49,478 nt of DNA from Pseudoxanthomonas kaohsiungensis. GTDB taxonomy: Bacteria; Pseudomonadota; Gammaproteobacteria; Xanthomonadales; Xanthomonadaceae. Position 1 is the first letter of the stretch. Every line of letters starts with the position of its first letter. Positions 28,252 through 38,201 of the stretch are shown piece after piece. A program made the translations under genes and the position numbers. A model generated the notes under the pieces. That model saw nothing but the letters and a program-made list of their open reading frames with translations, made no database searches and was not told the origin of the DNA. The stretch lies in NCBI RefSeq assembly GCF_010211765.1, contig NZ_PDWO01000020.1, positions 1 through 49,478 of the forward strand, read 5' to 3'.

Positions 28252-28272
28252 AAAAAAACGCCCACGAGGGCG
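28252..28272 (-). terminator. attenuator terminator upstream of thrS
   Basis: Minus strand: cgccc, loop tcgt, gggcg, then a run of seven T. It lies between a threonine-rich leader peptide and thrS. A competing pairing between cgccg (28299-28295) and cggcg (28275-28271) would overlap the terminator's 5' arm by two bases and could act as antiterminator. Confidence 0.75.
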
Positions 28273-28303
28273 CCGGCTGTAATCGCGGGGCCTCGGCGGC
28301 GAG

Positions 28304-28330
28304 CTAGTGGTGGGCGGTGGTAGTGCTCAT
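28304..28330 (-). CDS. putative thrS leader peptide MSTTTAHH
   Basis: This 8-codon reading frame starts at 28330 with ATG and ends with TAG. It has three consecutive threonine codons (ACT ACC ACC) directly after a serine codon. It is followed 31 bases later by an intrinsic terminator, then thrS. Stalling at Thr codons under low charged tRNA-Thr would favour read-through. The Shine-Dalgarno is weak. It is too short for normal gene calling. Confidence 0.6.
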   Translation of the reverse strand: MSTTTAHH

Positions 28331-28504
28331 GTCGCACGCTCGGCCGGCGTTTCCGCGGGCCACCCTGCAGTCCTGGCCTCCGGCACCGTGCCGGAGGCGA
28401 TGCGGGGATTCTAGCCCAGCGACCGGCCGCCGGGGCAAACCCGGTCCGCGCGCATGGCATCATGGCCGCCTGCACCTCGCATTCCGGCCCGGAGGGGGCC
28501 CGGC

Positions 28505-29542
28505 ATGACCATCAAGGGCAAGGCGACCTCACTGGACATCGCCCACCTGGCCGGGGTTTCCCAGCCGACCGTATCGCGTGCGCTGCGCGGCAGCCCCTCC
28601 GTCAACCCGGAGACGCGCGAGCGGATCCTGGCCATCGCCCGCGAGCTGAACTACAAGGTCGACAAGAACGCCTCCAACCTGCGCGCCCAGCAGTCCGGCA
28701 CCCTGGCGCTGCTGTTCTTCGAGGACCCGACTCCGGACGACTCGCTGATCAACCCGTTCTTCCACTCGATGCTCGGCTCGATCACCCGCGCCTGCGCGCT
28801 GCGCGGATACGACCTGCTGGTGTCCTTCCAGCAGCTGTCGAACAACTGGCATGCCGATTTCGAGGACAGCCACAAGGCCGACGGCCTGATCCTGCTCGGC
28901 TACGGCGACTACCTGGAGGCCGAGTCCAAGCTGCAGCGGCTGGTCGCCCAGGGCACGCACTTCGTCCGCTGGGGCGCGGCCCTGCCCGGCGAGCCCGGGA
29001 TCTCGATCGGCTGCGACAACTTCCAGGGCGGGCATGACATCACCGCGCACCTGGTGGCCGGTGGCCGGCGCAGGATCGCCTTCCTGGGCCATGCCTCGGA
29101 CCACTACCCGGAGTTCTTCGAACGCTGGCGCGGCTATGCGGCGGCATTGGCCGCGGCGGGCCTGGCCCCCGACCCCGCCCTGCAGGTCGACGCGATCACG
29201 ACCGAGCAGTCCGGCCACGAGGCCGTGCGCGCGCTGCTGGCCTCGGGCGCACGCTTCGACGCGCTGTTCGCGGCCAGCGACCTGATCGCGCTCGGTGCGA
29301 TGAACGGCCTGCGCGAACAGGGCCTGCGCATGCCACAGGACGTGGCCGTGGCCGGCTTCGACGACATCGCCATGGCCAGCTTCGTGCAGCCGGGCCTGTC
29401 GACGGTGCAACAGGACACCAAGCAGGCCGGCGAAGTGCTGGTGGACAGCCTGATCCGGCTGATCCAGGGCGAGGTGGTCGAAAGCCGGACCTTGCCGGTG
29501 AAGCTGGTCCTGCGCGGCTCCAGTTCCACCACCGCAGGCTGA
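28505..29542 (+). CDS. LacI-family regulator of the maltose locus
   Basis: The repressor is 345 residues. The helix-turn-helix and hinge are SLDIAHLAGVSQPTVSRALRGSPSVNPETRERILAIARELNYKVDKNASNLRA. The periplasmic-binding-like effector domain follows, with AGFDDIAMASFVQPGLSTVQQD. ggaggg precedes the ATG at 28505. Its neighbours (amylase operon, pullulanase, GH97, TonB receptor, GH13) and the shared operator-like sites suggest it controls them, probably with a maltodextrin or sugar ligand. It is convergent with the amylase gene. Confidence 0.92.
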   Translation: MTIKGKATSLDIAHLAGVSQPTVSRALRGSPSVNPETRERILAIARELNYKVDKNASNLRAQQSGTLALLFFEDPTPDDSLINPFFHSMLGSITRACALRGYDLLVSFQQLSNNWHADFEDSHKADGLILLGYGDYLEAESKLQRLVAQGTHFVRWGAALPGEPGISIGCDNFQGGHDITAHLVAGGRRRIAFLGHASDHYPEFFERWRGYAAALAAAGLAPDPALQVDAITTEQSGHEAVRALLASGARFDALFAASDLIALGAMNGLREQGLRMPQDVAVAGFDDIAMASFVQPGLSTVQQDTKQAGEVLVDSLIRLIQGEVVESRTLPVKLVLRGSSSTTAG

Positions 29543-29550
29543 CGCCGCTC

Positions 29551-29620
29551 CGTAGAGCGGGGCTTGCCCCGCTGCTCTTTCCTTCGCGGCGCAGAGCAGC
29601 GGGGCAAGCCCCGCTCTACG
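29551..29620. repeat. 27-bp perfect inverted repeat between convergent genes (REP pair)
   Basis: 29551-29577 and 29594-29620 are perfect inverted copies of 27 bp with a 16-base spacer. They lie between the lacI stop and the amylase stop. One arm recurs with one mismatch at 18841-18865. Such paired REP-like palindromes can act as two-way terminators or mRNA-stabilising ends. The pair is not an insertion sequence. Confidence 0.85.
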
Positions 29621-29630
29621 CCACGGCGCG

Positions 29631-31280
29631 TCAGTCCGTCGCCATCCGTTTCGCCAGCTCGGCGCGCAGGTCCTTGCGGGTCAGCGGCTGGTCCAGGAAG
29701 AACACCCGCACGCCATGCGCCGGCACGTCGGCGCGCAGCTTGCGCCCGACGGTCACCGTCTCGCCGCTGAACCCATCGCGCCAGGTGCCCGGCTGCAGGT
29801 AGCGGGATACGGTGAACGCCTGCGGCGCGTCGCCCTTGTTGAGCAGCACCAGCGCGGTCTGCGCCGTGCCGTCGTGCTGGTAGACGCGATAGAATGCGGC
29901 CCGGTCGCCGGACAGCTCCACCGGCAGCTGCAGGCCGCGCTGCAATGCCGGCGATTCCCGGCGCAGCGTGGCGATCCGCTTCAGGTCGCGGTGGATCGGG
30001 CTCTGCGGCGCCGCGTCGATGCGTTCCTGGCCGAAGTAGGCGCGATTGCCGCCGTGCTCCAGCTGGCCGCGCATGAAGCCGGTTTCCGAGCCGTAGTACA
30101 CCACCGGGATGCCGCGCGCGGTGAACAGCCAGTTGTGAGCGTCGATGAAGCCCGCGTCGGTGGCGTCGATCCGCGGCATGTCGTGGTTGTCGTAGAACGT
30201 GGCCAGGTCGTACGGGTTGGCGTAGGGACCGTCCTCCAGATGCAGCGCGTCGACCAGCCGCTCGAAGCCGGCCTGGCCGCTGCCGAACACCTCGACCATC
30301 GCCGTCTTCATCGGGAAATCGAGCACCGCGATGCCGCCGTTCTCCGGCAGGGTGAACGGCGCGATGTTCTCGGCGACGTCGTCGAAGGCTTCGCCGAACA
30401 TGTACATGCCCGGGTGCTCGGCGCGGATGCGGTCGGAGAATGTCTTCCAGAACGACAGCGGCTGGTGGCGGATGGTGTCGATCCGCAGCGCATCCACGCC
30501 CTGCCCGATCCAGTGCAGGTAGGCGTCGACGAGGTAGTCCATCACCTCGGGATTGTCGGCATTCAGATCGCTGAGCTGCACCAGGTCCGGCTGGGTGTTG
30601 TAGAAACGGTGCAGCGGGTTGTTCTCCGGGTCGAGCTTCTCCGGCGGCAGGTTCTGGTGGTCGGCGACCAGCCGTCCGTCCGCATCGAAGAGCTGGCCGA
30701 ACTGCGGCTGCGCCACCGGCATGGTGAAGGCCGGCGAGCCGTGGTTGCCGACCACGTCGAGGATGGTCTTGAGGCCAGCCTCGCGCAGGCCGCGGGTCAG
30801 CCCGGCGAAATCGAGGTCGGCGCTGGGCAGGTGCTCGTCCAGCCGGTGGAAGTTCACGCCCCAGTAGCCGTGGTAGCCGGTCTTGCCGCGGTCGGTGCCG
30901 AAGCCGGTGCAGGTGATCTCGTCGCCGCCGGTGAAGGCCTGGTCCGGGTTGTCGATGATCGGCGTGGTCCACACCGCGGTGAAGCCCAGGTCGCGGATGT
31001 AGCCCGCATTGTCGAGCAGGCCGCGGAAATCGCCGCCCAGGTAGCCGACGTTGCCGGTGACGCCGTCGCAGGGCTGCAGCGGGACGTCGAAGGTCGGGTG
31101 CTCGCCGCCCTGGTCGCGGTGATCGTTGGACGGGTCGCCGTTGACGAAGCGGTCGGTCAGCACGAAATAGATCGCCTCGGACGCGAACGGCTCCAGCGTG
31201 CCGTAGACCTCTTCCGCCGACGCAGGGCCGGCCAGCGCCAGCCCCAGGGTGACCGATGCCAGTACGGACGGACGGATCAT
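29631..31280 (-). CDS. secreted GH13 alpha-amylase (cyclomaltodextrinase/CGTase-like)
   Basis: It is 549 residues. MIRPSVLASVTLGLALAGPASAEE is a signal peptide. The barrel shows DVVGNHGSPAF (region I), GVDALRIDTIRHQP (catalytic Asp), MYMFGEAFD (catalytic Glu) and TFYDNHDMPRI (third Asp). The early AIYFVLTDRFVNGDPSNDH is typical of GH13 enzymes that cut linear or cyclic maltodextrins. The C-terminal beta domain is followed by a short charged tail. The start overlaps the MFS stop (ATGA), so both are in one minus-strand operon. Confidence 0.93.
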   Translation of the reverse strand: MIRPSVLASVTLGLALAGPASAEEVYGTLEPFASEAIYFVLTDRFVNGDPSNDHRDQGGEHPTFDVPLQPCDGVTGNVGYLGGDFRGLLDNAGYIRDLGFTAVWTTPIIDNPDQAFTGGDEITCTGFGTDRGKTGYHGYWGVNFHRLDEHLPSADLDFAGLTRGLREAGLKTILDVVGNHGSPAFTMPVAQPQFGQLFDADGRLVADHQNLPPEKLDPENNPLHRFYNTQPDLVQLSDLNADNPEVMDYLVDAYLHWIGQGVDALRIDTIRHQPLSFWKTFSDRIRAEHPGMYMFGEAFDDVAENIAPFTLPENGGIAVLDFPMKTAMVEVFGSGQAGFERLVDALHLEDGPYANPYDLATFYDNHDMPRIDATDAGFIDAHNWLFTARGIPVVYYGSETGFMRGQLEHGGNRAYFGQERIDAAPQSPIHRDLKRIATLRRESPALQRGLQLPVELSGDRAAFYRVYQHDGTAQTALVLLNKGDAPQAFTVSRYLQPGTWRDGFSGETVTVGRKLRADVPAHGVRVFFLDQPLTRKDLRAELAKRMATD

Positions 31281-32764
31281 GCGCGGGCCTCCTGTGCGGC
31301 CAATCGGGGGACGGCCAGCACGCACAGGCCGGCCAGGGCCAGGCTGGCCCCGCCCAGCACCAGCGCCCACAGCGGTTGCCCGCCGAACAGCGACTTGAGC
31401 AGGAAGCCGAGCAGGCTGGCGGCGACCAGCTGCGGGATGACGATGAAGAAATTGAAGATGCCCATGTACACGCCCATCTTGGTCGCCGGCACGCTGTCGG
31501 AGAGCATCGCGTAGGGCAGCGACAGGATCGAAGCCCAGGCGAAACCCACGCCGACCATCGACAGCAGCAGCCACTGCGGGTCGCGCACCAGCAGGAACGA
31601 GAGCAGGCCGGCGGCGCCCAGCCACAGGTTGACCAGGTGGGTCAGGCGCAGGCCCAGCGCGCGCACCATCCACGGGATCGCGATGGCCGCCAGGGCAGCG
31701 AACCCGTTGTAGGCGGCGAACAGGACGCCGACCCAGTTGGCGCCTTCGTTGTAGGCGGCAGAAGTCGGGTCGCTGCTGCCGAAGTGCGTGCCGGCCACCG
31801 CCGCGGTGGTGTAGATCCACATCGCGAACAACGCGAACCAGGAGAAGAACTGCACGATCGCCAGCCGGCGCATGGTCCGCGGCATCGTCCGCAGGTCGCC
31901 GATGATCGCCGGCACCATGCTGCCCGGTCGCAGCACCCGCGAAACGAACAGCAGCACGCCGTAGGCGGCCGCCATGCCCGCCAGCACGTACAACATCCGG
32001 TCCCAGCCGCGGTGGGCGATCAGCGCGGTCAGCGCCAGCCCGGCCAGCAGCCAGGCGCTCGCCACGGCGGTCGGCACCCTGGCCGCGGCATTGGCGGCAA
32101 TGGGATCGGTCGCCGGCGTGTCGTCGAACGAGGCCAACACCTCCGGCGGGTACTCGCGCGTGCGCAGCACGGTCCAGCCGATCGCGGCGAACAGCACCAC
32201 GCCGCCGAAGTAGAAGGCGTAGCGAACGGTGTCGGGCACCTCGCCGGGACCGGCGGTGTTGGCGACGCCGGCCTTGGCCAGCAGCCACGGCAGCAGGCTG
32301 GCCACGATCGCGCCCACTCCGATGAAGAAGCTCTGCATCGCGTAGCCACTGGCGCGCTGCGACGGCGGCAACTGGTCGCCGACGAAGGCGCGGAAAGGCT
32401 CCATCGAGATGTTGATCGACGCGTCCAGGATCCACAGGGTGCCGGCGGCGATCCACAGCGCCGGCGAGTTGGGCATCACGAAGAGCGCCAGCGTGGCCAG
32501 GATGGCACCGGCGAGGAAGTACGGGCGGCGCCGGCCCAGGCGGGTCCAGGTGCGGTCGGAGAAGTAGCCCACTACCGGCTGCACGAGGAGGCCGGTCAGC
32601 GGCGCGGCGATCCACAGGCCGGGCACCTGCTCCATGTCCGCGCCCAGGGTCTGGAAGATGCGGCTGACGTTGGCGTTCTGCAGGGCGAATCCGAACTGGA
32701 TGCCGAGGAAGCCGAAACACATGTTCCAGATCTGCCAGAACGACAGGCGCGGTCTGCTTTCCAT
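31277..32764 (-). CDS. MFS sugar transporter (SLC45/maltose-proton symporter type)
   Basis: The protein is 495 residues with about twelve hydrophobic helices. RPRLSFWQIWNMCFGFLGIQFGFALQNAN is the family start. VVGYFSDRTWTRLGRRRPY carries the MFS A-motif with the RRRPY seen in sucrose/maltose symporters. It probably imports maltose or maltodextrin from the periplasm. The frame is open to 32791, but ggagggggg lies 9 bases before the ATG at 32764. The divergent promoter region to the pullulanase gene carries the operator-like site at 32872. Confidence 0.93.
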   Translation of the reverse strand: MESRPRLSFWQIWNMCFGFLGIQFGFALQNANVSRIFQTLGADMEQVPGLWIAAPLTGLLVQPVVGYFSDRTWTRLGRRRPYFLAGAILATLALFVMPNSPALWIAAGTLWILDASINISMEPFRAFVGDQLPPSQRASGYAMQSFFIGVGAIVASLLPWLLAKAGVANTAGPGEVPDTVRYAFYFGGVVLFAAIGWTVLRTREYPPEVLASFDDTPATDPIAANAAARVPTAVASAWLLAGLALTALIAHRGWDRMLYVLAGMAAAYGVLLFVSRVLRPGSMVPAIIGDLRTMPRTMRRLAIVQFFSWFALFAMWIYTTAAVAGTHFGSSDPTSAAYNEGANWVGVLFAAYNGFAALAAIAIPWMVRALGLRLTHLVNLWLGAAGLLSFLLVRDPQWLLLSMVGVGFAWASILSLPYAMLSDSVPATKMGVYMGIFNFFIVIPQLVAASLLGFLLKSLFGGQPLWALVLGGASLALAGLCVLAVPRLAAQEARA

Positions 32765-32871
32765 CAAGCGGTTCCCCCCTCCGGGAATCACGGATGCGAT
32801 GTCATGCCACGCGCGGGATCACGCAACGGCGCGGCCATGGTAGAGGCGCGGCGGCGACGGCGCCCAGCCGG

Positions 32872-32885
32872 TGCATACGTATTCA
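32872..32885. promoter_or_regulatory. predicted LacI operator, site 1
   Basis: tgcatacgtattca is a near-palindrome centred on acgt, located between the divergent MFS/amylase operon and the pullulanase gene. Its reverse complement, tgaatacgtatgca, recurs exactly upstream of the TonB receptor gene. The best regulator candidate is the LacI protein at 28505. Confidence 0.75.
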
Positions 32886-32992
32886 TGCCTTGGAGGGTGG
32901 CCGTGGCGCGGGCTCTGCGTGAATAGTGGACGACCGCGCGACGCGCGGCCCGCGCTGGCCGTGGGAAGAAACATGATGCCTGGGAGGGCAGG

Positions 32993-35827
32993 ATGCGGCA
33001 TCGGACACGCAACGGCGCAGGCCGTCGCGTTTCAGATCACGTCGGGCAGTTCGCACGACGCTGGCTGGTGGCCTTGTGGCTGCCGGCGTGCGGCGTGGCC
33101 GCCGCCCCCGCCGCCCTGCCCCTGGCCGATTGCGATGCCGGCTTCCAGTCCATCCTGGTCGCCGACCGCGATGCGCCGGTCGAAGCGCGGGGCATCTGGC
33201 TCGACCGGCGCACCCTGCGCTGGCCCGGCCCCGCTCCGGCCGGAACGGCAGTGGACAGGCCGGCCGGCGCCGGCGCTTCCACGCCGCGTTACGCGCTGTA
33301 CTACGCCGACGGTGGCGGCATCCGTGCCGTCGGCGGACGCGAAGTCGAAGGTGCCGACGGTGCGATTCCGCTGCACATCCTTGCCGACGACCGGTCGCTG
33401 CCGGACGGCGTCCGCCGGCGTTTCGCCCACCTCGCCCCCGGCCCGACGCTCACCCTGGACCTGGACGACGTCCGCCTGCGCGGCCTGCTTCGCCAGTCGC
33501 TGGTGCTCGTGCAACACGACCAGGCCGGTCGCGTGCTGCGCGCCACCGGGCTGCAGCTGCCCGGTGCGCTCGATGACCTGTACGCGGCGGCGGCCGACGA
33601 ACCGGGGCTGGGCGCCCATCCCACCGCGACGGCGACGAGCTTCGCCCTGTGGGCCCCGACCGCCACGGCGGCCTCGGTATGCGTGTACGCGGACGACTCG
33701 CGGCAGGCGTGGAAGCGGGAACCGCTGCGCCTGGATCCTGCGACCGGGGTGTGGGCGGCGACGGTTCCGGCCGACCTGCGCGGCCGCTACTACGACTATC
33801 TGGTCGACGTGCACGTCCGCGGGACCGGCCTGGTCCGCAACCGGGTCACCGATCCATACGCGGTGAGCCTGGGCACCGACTCGTGGCGAGGCTTCATCGC
33901 CGACCTGGACGATCCGGCGCTCAAGCCCGCCGGCTGGGATGCGGCCCCGCGCCCCGCGCCGCTGCGCGCGCAGACGGACATGTCGATCTACGAGCTGCAC
34001 GTGCGCGACTTCTCCATCGCCGATGCCACCGTGGAACCCGCGCACCGCGGCAAGTACCTGGCCTTCGCCGACGGCGGCAGCGCCGGGATGGCGCACCTGC
34101 GCGCACTGGCGAAGGCCGGACTGACCGACCTGCACCTGCTGCCGGTGTACGACTTCGGCAGCGTGCCCGAAGCCGGCTGCGTCACCCCACAGGTACCGCA
34201 GGCCGCGGCAGACAGCCCCTCGCAGCAGGCGACAGTGATGGCGCATGCGGCACAGGACTGCTTCAACTGGGGCTACGACCCGTTCCACTTCAACGCGCCG
34301 GAAGGCAGCTATGCGACCGACCCGGCCGACGGCGCCGCGCGCGTGCGCGAGTTCCGTGCGATGGTGATGGCGCTGCATGCGCTGGGCCTGCGCGTGGGCA
34401 TGGACGTGGTCTACAACCACACCTTCGCCGCCGGGCAGGACGAGCGCTCGGTGCTGGACCGGATCGTGCCCGGCTACTACCACCGCCTCGATGCGGACGG
34501 CCGGATCGAACGCAGCACGTGCTGCGAGAACACCGCCACCGAACACCGGATGATGGCGCGGCTGATGGTCGATTCGGCCGAGCTTTGGGTGCGCCACTAC
34601 CGGATCGATTCGTTCCGCTTCGACCTGATGGGCCACCAGCCGCGGGCGGCGATGGAAGCGCTGCAGCGCCGCGTCGACGCCGCGGCCGGGCGCCACGTGC
34701 AGCTGATCGGCGAAGGCTGGAACTTCGGCGAGGTCGCCGACGGCGCGCGCTTCGTCCAGGCCTCGCAGCTGTCGCTGGGCGGCAGCGGCATCGGCACGTT
34801 CTCCGACCGCGCCCGCGACGCGCTGCGCGGCGGCGGCCCGGGCGACAGCGGCGCCGACAAGGTCGCCCGCCAAGGCTACCTCAACGGCCTGGTCTACGCG
34901 CCCAACGAGCTGGCCGATCCCGCGCTCGGCCGCGCCGAGCTGCTGCGCAGCGCCGACCTGGTGCGCGTCGGCCTGGCCGGCACCCTGCGCGACTACGTGC
35001 TCACCACCGCCGATGGCAGCGCGCGCGCGCTCCACGAGATCGACTACAACGGCCAGCCGGCCGGCTATGCCCATGCGCCCGGCGAAGTCGTCAACTACGT
35101 CGAGAACCACGACAACGAGACCCTGTTCGACCTCAACGCGTTCCGCCTGCCGCGCGACACCGCCGCGCACGATCGCGCGCGGGTGCAGGCGCTGGGAATG
35201 GCGTTCACCGCGTTCAGCCAGGGCGTCGCCTACTTCCACGCGGGCATCGACACGCTGCGCTCCAAGTCGATGGACCGCAACAGTTTCGACTCCGGCGACT
35301 GGTTCAACCGCCTGGAATGGACCTATGGCGACAACCATTTCGGCACCGGCCTGCCGCCGGCCAGCGGCAACGAACCGAGCTGGCCCTGGATCGCACCCCG
35401 CCTGGCCGATGCGTCGATCCGACCGTCGCCCACGGACATCGCCTTTGCGCGCGACGCGCTGCGCGACCTGCTGCGGATCCGGGCTAGCTCGTCGCTGTTC
35501 CGCCTCGACGAGGCGGCCGAGGTTTCCCGGCGCCTGACCTTCCCCAATACGGGACCGGCGCAGAATCCGCTGGTGATCGCGGGGCACCTCGAGGGCCGGG
35601 GCCTGGCCGGCGCGGGCTTCGAAGAGATCCTGTACCTGATCAACGTCTCGCCGCAGGCGCAGGTGCTCGACCTGCCCACCGAGCGCGGCAAGCGCTACAC
35701 GCTGCATCCGGTGCATCTATCCGCAGGCGCGGCCGACACGCGCCCGCGCGAAAAGGCCCGCTTCGATCCCGCGCGCGGCCGCTTCACCGTGCCGCCACGC
35801 ACCGCCGTCGTCTACGTCCTGGAGTGA
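32993..35827 (+). CDS. pullulanase-type alpha-1,6-glucosidase
   Basis: A debranching GH13 enzyme of 944 residues. An N-terminal signal with lipobox-like LPAC (residues 30-33) suggests a lipoprotein. It is followed by an N-terminal beta domain, a CBM48-like domain ([21 protein letters not shown]), the pullulanase hallmark [19 protein letters not shown], then the barrel with [19 protein letters not shown] (Asp), [10 protein letters not shown] (Glu) and [11 protein letters not shown] (Asp). It cuts alpha-1,6 links in starch-derived branches. gggagg precedes the ATG. Its TGA overlaps the ATG at 35827 near the next gene. Confidence 0.93.
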   Translation: MRHRTRNGAGRRVSDHVGQFARRWLVALWLPACGVAAAPAALPLADCDAGFQSILVADRDAPVEARGIWLDRRTLRWPGPAPAGTAVDRPAGAGASTPRYALYYADGGGIRAVGGREVEGADGAIPLHILADDRSLPDGVRRRFAHLAPGPTLTLDLDDVRLRGLLRQSLVLVQHDQAGRVLRATGLQLPGALDDLYAAAADEPGLGAHPTATATSFALWAPTATAASVCVYADDSRQAWKREPLRLDPATGVWAATVPADLRGRYYDYLVDVHVRGTGLVRNRVTDPYAVSLGTDSWRGFIADLDDPALKPAGWDAAPRPAPLRAQTDMSIYELHVRDFSIADATVEPAHRGKYLAFADGGSAGMAHLRALAKAGLTDLHLLPVYDFGSVPEAGCVTPQVPQAAADSPSQQATVMAHAAQDCFNWGYDPFHFNAPEGSYATDPADGAARVREFRAMVMALHALGLRVGMDVVYNHTFAAGQDERSVLDRIVPGYYHRLDADGRIERSTCCENTATEHRMMARLMVDSAELWVRHYRIDSFRFDLMGHQPRAAMEALQRRVDAAAGRHVQLIGEGWNFGEVADGARFVQASQLSLGGSGIGTFSDRARDALRGGGPGDSGADKVARQGYLNGLVYAPNELADPALGRAELLRSADLVRVGLAGTLRDYVLTTADGSARALHEIDYNGQPAGYAHAPGEVVNYVENHDNETLFDLNAFRLPRDTAAHDRARVQALGMAFTAFSQGVAYFHAGIDTLRSKSMDRNSFDSGDWFNRLEWTYGDNHFGTGLPPASGNEPSWPWIAPRLADASIRPSPTDIAFARDALRDLLRIRASSSLFRLDEAAEVSRRLTFPNTGPAQNPLVIAGHLEGRGLAGAGFEEILYLINVSPQAQVLDLPTERGKRYTLHPVHLSAGAADTRPREKARFDPARGRFTVPPRTAVVYVLE

Positions 35828-35835
35828 TGACCGCC

Positions 35836-37926
35836 ATGAATTCCCTTCCCTCTGCCCTGCCCCTCCGCCGCTGGCGCGCGCTGCTGCCGGCCGTCGCGCT
35901 TGTGCTGTGCGCGCACGCCTCGGCCAAGGACCTGGCCCGCGTGGCATCGCCCGACGGTGCGCTGGTGGTAACCCTGGAGTCGCAGCACGAAGACCGCCTG
36001 GCCTACCGCGTCGAGCGCGGCGGCAAGCCGGTGATCGCGCCGTCGCGGCTGGGCTTCCTGCTTGGCGACGGCCGTCTGGAGCGCAACCTGCAACTGACCG
36101 GCCAGTCCAGCCGCAGTTTCGACGAGACCTGGGAACAGCCCTGGGGCGAACGGCGCCTGACCCGCAACCACTACAACGAGCTGCGTGCGAGCTTCGCCGA
36201 GAAGGCCTCCGGGGGCCGCAAGCAAGGCCGCCGCTTCGACGTGGTGTTCCGCGTCTATGACGACGGCCTCGGCTTCCGCTACGAATTCCCGAAGCAGGAT
36301 GGCGGGAACGGCGAAGTACGGATCCGCCAGGAACTGACCGAGTTCGCCATCGCCCGCCCGGCCACTGCCTGGTGGATCCCCGCGTTCGAGTGGAACCGCG
36401 AGGAATACCTGTACTCGCGCACGCCGCTGGCCGAAATCGGCGTGGCGCAGACCCCGCTCACCCTGCGCACCGACGACGGCCTGCACCTGTCGATCCATGA
36501 AGCGGCACTGGTCGACTACGCCGGCATGAACCTGGCCAAGGGCGACGGCGGCGTGCTGCGCGCCGCGTTGACTCCCGGCGGCGGCGCGCGCGGCACGGCG
36601 GTCGTGCGCGCCATGCCCTTCGCCACGCCGTGGCGCACGATCCAGGTCGGCGCGCGCGCCGGCGACCTGGCCGAATCCAGCCTCATCCTCAACCTCAACG
36701 AGCCCAACCGCCTGGGCGACGTCAGCTGGTTCACCCCCGCCAAGTACGTGGGGGTGTGGTGGTCGCTGCACCTGGAGCAGGAAACCTGGGGCACCGGCCC
36801 GAAGCACGGTGCGACCACCGCCAACACGAAGCGATACATCGACTTCGCCGCCGCCAACGGCTTCCGCGGCGTGCTGGTGGAGGGCTGGAACCCTGGATGG
36901 GACGGCGACTGGTTCGCCAACGGCTGGGGCTTCGACTTCACCCGCCCCACCGCGGACTTCGACCTGGAGGGCCTGGCGGATTACGCCGCCGGCAAGGGCG
37001 TGCACCTGATCGGCCATCACGAAACCGCTTGCGCGGTGAGCCATTACGAGCGCCAGTTGCCCGCCGCGCTCGACCTGTACGCACGCAACAGCGTGGACGT
37101 GGTCAAGACCGGCTATGTCTGCGATGCCGGCGACATCCAGCGCCAGGACCAGGCCGGCGGACCGGTCTCGCGCGAATGGCACGAAGGCCAATGGATGAGC
37201 AACCACCACCTGCGCGTGGTCGAGCAGGCGGCGCAGCGCCACATCGCGATCAATGCGCACGAACCGATCAAGGACACCGGCCTGCGCCGGACCTATCCGA
37301 ACTGGGTGTCGCGCGAAGGCGCCCGCGGGATGGAGTTCAACGCCTGGGGCAACCCGCCCAACCCGCCGGAGCACGAGGCGACCCTGGCCTTTACCCGCAT
37401 GCTGGCCGGGCCGATGGACTACACGCCCGGCATCGTCAGCCTCAAGGGCCGTGGCGGGCAGCAGATCCCGAGCACGCTGGCCAAGCAGCTGGCGCTGTAT
37501 GTCGTGCTCTACAGCCCGATCCAGATGGCCGCCGACCTGCCCGAGCATTACGCCGAGCATCCGGACGCGCTGCAGTTCATCCGCGACGTCGCGGTGGACT
37601 GGGAGGAGAGCCACGTGCTCAACGGCGAGGTCGGCGAGTACGTGACCTTCGCCCGCAAGGCGCGCGGCACCGAGGAGTGGTTCCTCGGCAGCGCCGGTGG
37701 CGAGCAGGCGCACGACCTCCGGGTCGAGCTCACCTTCCTCGATCCGGCGCGCCGCTATCGCGCCGAGATCTACCGCGACGGCGAGCGCGCGCACTGGAAG
37801 ACCGCGCCGTTCGACTTCGTCCGCGAAACCCGCGAGGTGACAAGCACCGACACCTTGCCCCTGCACCTGGCCGCTGGTGGAGGCCAGGCGATCCGCTTCG
37901 TCCCGATGGACTCGCCGGTTCGTTGA
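35836..37926 (+). CDS. glycoside hydrolase family 97 (SusB-like alpha-glucosidase)
   Basis: It is about 696 residues with signal sequence MNSLPSALPLRRWRALLPAVALVLCAHASA. The N-terminal GH97 beta domain (LARVASPDGALVVTLE) is followed by a TIM barrel with FRGVLVEGWNPGWDGDW, INAHEPIKDTGLRRTYPN and REGARGMEFNAWG. The two Glu residues in the last motifs fit inverting members such as SusB rather than retaining alpha-galactosidases. The GGAG at 35821 is 11 bases from ATG 35836. ATG 35827 is only 2 bases away, so 35836 is preferred. It probably hydrolyses maltodextrin in the periplasm. Confidence 0.92.
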   Translation: MNSLPSALPLRRWRALLPAVALVLCAHASAKDLARVASPDGALVVTLESQHEDRLAYRVERGGKPVIAPSRLGFLLGDGRLERNLQLTGQSSRSFDETWEQPWGERRLTRNHYNELRASFAEKASGGRKQGRRFDVVFRVYDDGLGFRYEFPKQDGGNGEVRIRQELTEFAIARPATAWWIPAFEWNREEYLYSRTPLAEIGVAQTPLTLRTDDGLHLSIHEAALVDYAGMNLAKGDGGVLRAALTPGGGARGTAVVRAMPFATPWRTIQVGARAGDLAESSLILNLNEPNRLGDVSWFTPAKYVGVWWSLHLEQETWGTGPKHGATTANTKRYIDFAAANGFRGVLVEGWNPGWDGDWFANGWGFDFTRPTADFDLEGLADYAAGKGVHLIGHHETACAVSHYERQLPAALDLYARNSVDVVKTGYVCDAGDIQRQDQAGGPVSREWHEGQWMSNHHLRVVEQAAQRHIAINAHEPIKDTGLRRTYPNWVSREGARGMEFNAWGNPPNPPEHEATLAFTRMLAGPMDYTPGIVSLKGRGGQQIPSTLAKQLALYVVLYSPIQMAADLPEHYAEHPDALQFIRDVAVDWEESHVLNGEVGEYVTFARKARGTEEWFLGSAGGEQAHDLRVELTFLDPARRYRAEIYRDGERAHWKTAPFDFVRETREVTSTDTLPLHLAAGGGQAIRFVPMDSPVR

Positions 37927-38046
37927 ACCAGGATGCCGGCGCGCGACGCGCGCCGGCATCGCAATGACGCAAAGCAACATGCGCTACGCATGCCGCGCGG
38001 CGCTTCTTCGTGCACGCGACACTGGCCTCGTCCGGCGAATAACGCA

Positions 38047-38061
38047 ATGAATACGTATGCA
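38047..38061. promoter_or_regulatory. predicted LacI operator, site 2
   Basis: atgaatacgtatgca is the exact reverse complement of 32872-32886 (15 bp) and lies 141 bp before the TonB receptor start. The core is a near-palindrome. It is the second copy of the presumed maltose-regulator site. Confidence 0.75.
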
Positions 38062-38201
38062 GGCATCTTCCCGGCGCACCACGCGCCACTACCATAGCCT
38101 CGCACCGTAACGCCGCCATCCGCGCGCTTCGCGACAACAACAAACGGCACCGGCCGCACACCAACAACCCGAGATTTTCCGACATTACCTGGGAGGGGAA
38201 A

